This document shows positions 58,489 to 64,000 of a stretch of 64,000 bases of DNA, one piece after another. The stretch lies in the NCBI GenBank assembly GCA_030062745.1, contig CP099842.1, positions 6,367,822-6,431,821 of the forward strand. Reading direction: 5' to 3'. How positions within the stretch are numbered: position 1 is the stretch's first letter; every line of letters begins with the position of its first letter. The notes below the pieces were generated by a model. It did no database searches, was not told the origin of the DNA, and was given only the letters and a program-made list of their open reading frames with translations. This DNA comes from Capitulum mitella (Eukaryota; Arthropoda; Thecostraca; Pollicipedomorpha; Pollicipedidae). A program made the position numbers and the translations under genes.

Positions 58489-59970
58489 CTGCAACTGGAA
58501 CAGGAGAGAGTCAGGAAGTCTGTAACAAGAACAAGAGCCAAGAGGTCTTCAGCTGGATCAGTCCGAAGGTGCGCGACTGAACCAGATGAGAGTCAGGAGC
58601 AGGTGCAGAAACAGGGAACTTATGTTTTTGGGATTAAAGAGAGAATCAGTCCTTCAGCTGCAATAAGGCAGGTTCAATAGCCAGGTCATCGGAATACGCG
58701 GGAAAAGGGGCGATGGTCGCCCACTGGAGTTGGAAAATGGAAACGAATGCCATATGTTCAGTTGGAACGGCTGACTAGATGAAGCGCAAACTGGAGAAAC
58801 GGTGACTGTTCGAAGTGAGGTAAAAAGAGGAGGGCGAATCAATAGAACAGAGCATACAGGAAATATCAAAACTGGCGGCGGGAAATACAGCACGTGCACA
58901 GAGCTCCTTGTGTGGGAGATTTTGAAAACTTTTGGCACCGAAATCTGTCACCGAGACGGGGAACAAATAGGTTCGGTAGGCCGACGTATCAATCGTCTTT
59001 CAGCCGCTCGGCCTCGGGCTGTGCAATGCGACTGAAATGCGAGAAGCGAGCGGGGTATGATTTCGCAAAGCGTCCAATCAGGAACTGCGACAGGAATTCC
59101 GGCCCCAAATTATCTCGCCAGTCGTACTTCAGCTTGTTCAGATTGGCGCAGAATTGATTTTCGGATAATAGAGCGCTTTTCCGAGCTCGGCGCAAGTGCC
59201 AGGTGACGCTGTTATCGCAAGACAAAACATCATATAAAGCCCAATGACGTCGGCAGCAACAGAGCCAATGCTGAAACTCCTGCCCGTTTCCAGAGCATTG
59301 GAAGTTGCGTCGTCACGCGCTCACCGATCGACTAGAGGATATCGTACGTGCAAATATATCAGATCCTGGAAGGAGTATTGACCACATGTATCTTATGTAA
59401 TAGGTTTCTTCACTGATGAAGGTTACCACGTTGTGCTGTGATGTGCCTGTGATGGATCGTATGTTCTCGTACGGTTCCCAGGCTTCGCAAAGGAACGAAT
59501 CGGATGCTTTGAACATCACACTGATAACACTAATCATGCCTCGTCTCTTCGATGACACCTCGCACAGAAGACAGGAGCTCTGTGCGAGGTGCTCTTAGTC
59601 ATATCTAAGGCAGACTTTTTTGTGATTTAATAGCCAATTTAGATGGTCTTATTTGGGTTTGCACGACTTCTTGGCATGATTCAGTCAACCACGCGGGCGC
59701 TATACAGTAGCCTTGCCAGAGGAGGGTCAGAGGGGTTAGTTGACGTCCTTATGTTAATAGGTCTGCACAAAATTGGCTATTATCACAAATAATTTCCCTA
59801 AGAGACGACAATGTTTAGCGTGAAAATCACTCCATATTTAATTTTCGAATCCCCAGGTGCGCTATTTGACGAGATCAATTTCCCTGTCTTTGCAAAAAAA
59901 TGCCTCGAATACAATCAAGTCTTTTCCGTTTAGCCTTGGCCTCCCCAGGCAGAAATCCTGGCTCTGCTAC

Positions 59971-60020
59971 TGGTGCTATATGACCGCGCTGTCGACACGC
60001 TCGAAAGCCCAAATAACCAA
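59971..60020 (+). mobile_element. Short LINE 3' tail fragment
   Basis: GCTATATGACCGCGCTGTCG and CGAAAGCCCAAATAACC correspond to the 3' tails of the LINE copies at 27070, 39290 and 40335 (GATATGACCATGCAGTCAA ... AAGCCCAAATCACC). Only the tail remains. Confidence 0.45.
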
Positions 60021-63000
60021 CCCAATGAGGGCGAGTCCCAGGTATGTGCTATTCGTCAAGCAGTACAGAGGGCCTGAAATCTGAATGGAAACAGACAGAA
60101 GGGTGTTTCACCGTTACACTGCCTCCTCCCCCTCCCCCCCCAAAAAAAACGCGTAGATCAGCCACATGGTTCCTTTGTATGGATTTTGTGCTGAGACGGT
60201 TGAAATGGGTGACGTTTGTGGATGTTCGCTCACTGTTTCAAATTTCTAGATGCTTGGGTATAAAGTTACCGGAACTTCTGCATGCTGCAGATAAATCCTC
60301 TTTTGGGTCCGCAAAGGCATGTTTCTTCAACTGTTGAGTAGTCATGCTGCTTCTGACTAATTCTACTTACTGTGCACGCAACACTGAAACGAAATATGTG
60401 GGCTTTTATGACATCAAACTCACGAACTCAAACACAACCTCACAAACTCACTTTTACTCACGACCACTTCGACAAATTTAATACCCCTGTTTCGTTTCCC
60501 AATGTAATATATGTCCCGAGGAAACACCCCTTAGTTTTTGACGACGAAGTTGACGAAATGGAAGATAAAGGTGAACTGCCACTAAAAGTGCGAAATGACA
60601 ACAACGAGGAAAGCCATGCATGGCACGTAACAGACCAGGGGTAGGGTTTACCTGCACGGTTTACCCGTTCTTGATCTTTCCCATTCCTCAACCAAAGCGA
60701 TCCGAGCACCGCTACGGACTGCAGGACAGAGGCATCCGGTGCCGGCAGCCATTGCAGGAGAGTCAACACGAAAGCCCAGCGAGTTAGAGTGCGGTCCGCG
60801 CCGGCGCTGTCTCGGCCCCTCGAGCGGGCGGCGCGGACCGGCGCTGCACCTACTGCCATGCCCCGAGGCGAGCGATCAGCGTGCGACAGCCATAAGCCAT
60901 CACTGCGGGCCGTCTGGCACACTGAAGGACGAGGGTCTGCCTCCTGCAACAGAGACGCACCGCCCAGTGACTAGCCGAGCGACCAGTGGGAGACCTCACT
61001 GGAAACTGACATTTTCCACAAGTGATCTTTTATCGAAGTCGCTGGAAAACATATAGCCATTCTCTTAGCGTCTATCGGGCAGAAAACCTACCCCTACCAA
61101 CGTGAAAGATGTTCACCAACTTCTCACAGGCAGGATAAGCGTCTGCTAGTGTTGACCTTGATGAATACAGTTTTTGTTACCAGATACAGATATCAAGGCA
61201 TGTAAGCACAGAATGACTCATCATGAAAGAAACTGGCCTAAAACAAGAGAAAAACCTTGTCTGGGGTGGGATGTCCCGTCTCTTTTCGATGATCGGGATG
61301 ATATGTGGCTGGCCAGACCAATTTAGTTTAGCTTCTTATTCACGGTCGTCCATCAGACTCATCAAGCTTCTTATTCATACATCGTACGGTCGTCCAGCAA
61401 ACTAATCGATGATGCTCCAATTAGAAACGTAAAACTAACAGTAATCATTCATGTTCTTCTCTGTTATTTTAAATCGTTCCGTTTCTTTCATACCAGCTGG
61501 ACGTTTTGTAGGGCGTATGTCCAACAAAGCCCACTTCGTTTTCCTCTAAATTTGGAAGAAGGCGTTTTCAAAATTGTCACATTACTTCCATTTCATGCAT
61601 TTCATATTACAAGCCAAAACTTACCAATACGTTTCAGTATTTCGAATCAAAGGAACTGGAAACTTAAATGTCGCGCTCGCTCGTGATATTGTTCGCTGGT
61701 ATTTTTAGCGGTTCAAAAACACGTAGAAAAATAAGTCTAAAAATATTACTCCTGTATACTTACGTGGATGAACGCGCATGCAGTACGTTTTGTGAATTAA
61801 AATGCACAGACTGTAAAGAATCGGGCGGTCCTCTAGTGAAAAGTTCGTGATTCGGTGCCCAGTGCTTGTCAAATGATCAGCCTCCAGGAAGCGTAACAGT
61901 CGGGCCGGACCTGACTGAGCCGTCTGAACCAGTTCAGTTTGTTCTGCTTCCTGATATAAACAGTCAATCGGACTGCGGCCTCGCCCGTAATTAATGTACC
62001 ACTGAGAATTAATTAATGCGCCATTGTCCAGAGAAGCACAAAAAAGAATGGTAGTTTAAAACATAGTCGTCACATTGCGGTTTAGGGGATGGTAATTCAC
62101 TGCAAAAACTGCACATTGCGGAGCGACCTCCTTGGTCATGCCGTACCAACCCGCTGCTTCCCAAGGAATAACAGTCCCAACCAGAATTTGTTCAGCCATG
62201 TCATATAGCACATCTGCTCATGGTTTCACGGGAATGCCACATTCTCGGACAAAGCATAATTTTATGAATTAACCGAACGCCTGATTGTCCGCAAATGTTC
62301 ATACAGATATCACTACAGGTTGATATCTGTTCCTTTTTTCCTGAACCCCATTTTTGTTTTTTTCATGAACCCAAACTTCAAGCCACTATCACCAAATGAG
62401 TGGGTTTTTTTTTTGTCACGTCAATCTTTTCATTTCACCGCCAAGGAGCAGCCAGGCTGGCCGCCTTTCGCTTCGTCTCTGGATGCGAACGGTTTCATGC
62501 TTCTCTTGAGTTTCTTGCTCCCAGCTCCTCTCACAAAACTAGTCGCGAAGTAGTTCAATTCAGCACGGTTTGACTACTGGTAGCTTGCCGGCAAAATAAT
62601 TCAAGATTTGGTCCCCTCCTTCCGTACCCGGTTTCATAAGCAAAAGATCCAGCAGCAATGTTCCGGATCGACAACGCTGACAAGACTTCTGGCCCATTTT
62701 ACTGTTTTTAGACTAGAGTTGTTTTGGGGGCTTGTAAACGTGGCCAAAGCAGGAATCTACGAACCTGTCCATACCGTTGGGAATGCTTGCGTCGCCACGG
62801 ACTGTCACCGGACGTCTACGGACGGCCAAAAATGATAATCGTAATTAAAAAGTGTGGCGACAGTAGGGAAAAGTTCCTGCCAAATTTGGTTCTTTTGCGT
62901 CAAGGCTCGATCCATTTCTAGGGGAAGTGAATGCTAAATTATGATATCCCGCACTTTATCGAATACCAGAAACCACCAAGCCAAGACAAAAAGCTTACTT

Positions 63001-63985
63001 ACAATTCTAACGGTAACTATCAAGCAGCACAAAGCCAAATATTGTTCTCTAGCTATTGGCAAATGTCACCAAACGATACGGTTCCTAACTCTTTTCCGTT
63101 ACCGACAGCGTTCGTAAATCCATAGGATTTATGACATCTGGCTGCGTAATATTGCTCACGTCTCGTCTGATTCGTGTCATGCACGCCTTGACTAATAACC
63201 GTCATTTATTAAACGAGGCGCTTGGCTTTATTGAATCGTTCCAAGAGGTTCTGATGACATCAATGAAACGGATTTTCAGAGCAAAACTGCAGGTTCTTCA
63301 TTAACCCGCGCCCAACCGGCACCAAAGCGTAGGCGGCCCGAGCCGGGGGGGTGTTTCGATCCCCCCGCGCCATCTCGCGAACGTCACGCTGGAGAAAGAT
63401 GAAGTTCATATCATCGGAAAGCTGGCAATAAGAACGTGCCGAACAACTCACAGCAATTCTAAAACTTTGGAAAATGATGGAGTTTTTTGGCCCATACACG
63501 TAAAAAACAGAGATCTAATAAGAGCTATAGCCCCCCCCCCCTAACAAAGGTTCAGCAATTCTGAGTACGTGAATGGAAAACTACGGAATGTGCATTACGG
63601 TGACGTATAATTTACAGCATACATATAATCACATTTTTCATTCCGCTGCATTTGTGAAATGTTGTCAATTTATGCTTCCAGAACGGTAGAGATCATTTGT
63701 ACAAACATATTTCAAATACTGCCAGGCTTGAACGCCAGTGACCCGACGTGAGCTGACCTGACCCTATGATCTGACTGAGTCGTTTGTTTTGTTTTATTTC
63801 GCGAAATTCGAGGATCAGTCTCAATGCAAACAAAACGATAAGAAGTACCTTTGGATTGAAACTTCTTGGGTCCCACAACCGTGATCAATACGGTGCTTCA
63901 CAGGGTTGATCATATAGAAAACGCCGGCCATTTCACCTGACCTGACGTGGGATCATGACCTGATTTGAAGCGCGCTTGGGTTTCG

Positions 63986-64000
63986 TCTTTTTATGCCTAG
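63986..64000 (-). repeat. Possible start of a third copy of the SWIM-type repeat
   Basis: The last bases, CTTTTTATGCCTAG, equal the 3' boundary of the repeat at 18793-18806 and 22087-22100. The rest would lie beyond the window, so this is tentative. Confidence 0.35.

Larger units (their letters stand above)
58489..64000. other. Probable intron or intergenic sequence, no gene seen
   Basis: Unassigned except for the LINE tail and the repeat start at the right edge noted separately. A CpG-rich patch is at 60730-60980. The frames at 60372-60644 (plus, acidic: FDDEVDEMEDKGE) and 60458-60949 (minus) overlap; neither has a recognisable domain or convincing splice sites. A C-rich/A-rich simple tract is at 60121-60148 and C10 at 63532-63541. 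Confidence 0.35.

Noticed and set aside
60372..60949. Acidic plus-strand frame and a signal-peptide-like minus-strand frame that overlap
   Set aside because: Both are single-exon, mutually overlapping, without recognisable domains or splice sites.

Overview
The window is eukaryotic nuclear DNA from an arthropod, most probably an arachnid such as a hard tick. This is an inference from the mix of element families: RNase H-bearing LINEs with a tail ending near ATGACC..GTC..AAGCCCAAAT, P-like and Harbinger transposases, mariners, a pogo element and a tRNA-derived SINE. It also fits long introns with canonical GT/AG sites. I see no bacterial operon, tRNA gene, rRNA or CRISPR array.

Two host genes touch the window, both on the minus strand. 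The first is an ArfGAP2/3-type Arf GTPase-activating protein: three coding exons at 5918-5992, 1367-1455 and 501-603 encode the start of the protein and most of its zinc-finger GAP domain, and the rest lies beyond the left edge. Its 4.5-kb first intron holds a dead IS630/Tc1-like transposon. The second is represented by one GC-rich terminal exon (58112-58488) ending in a CaaX-like Cys-Ala-Leu-Leu; I could not name it.

Between them lies a dense, nested transposon landscape. 7.8-9.5 kb is a 1.7-kb inverted repeat whose two arms carry the same decayed reading-frame end. 10.9-12.15 kb is a degenerate satellite of about 62 bp. 18.8-19.6 kb is a broken SWIM-zinc-finger gene copy. 20.26-21.55 kb is a mariner with perfect ends and 24.71-26.05 kb a second, different mariner. 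25.7-40.4 kb is a mosaic: LINE 3' ends, an inverted LINE ORF1, a structurally intact pogo element (28743-32300), a Ty3/gypsy gag-pol cut off at its RNase H, a 447-bp element with perfect 38-bp terminal repeats, and a 1.83-kb segment present twice (25715-27542 and 37925-39767). 43.74-45.48 kb is a LINE with the inverted 5' part expected from twin priming. 45.6-46.5 kb is a 447-bp tandem duplication. 47.15-48.24 kb is a Harbinger transposase relic, and 49.0-51.9 kb a P-element-like transposase relic that contains a SINE and ends in A25 on its own strand.

The transposase genes read here are broken, except the pogo transposase, which has an uninterrupted two-exon reading frame, all three acidic residues and paired ends. 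Long stretches (12.2-18.5, 40.4-43.5, 51.9-58.1 and 58.5-64 kb) show no gene that I can support.
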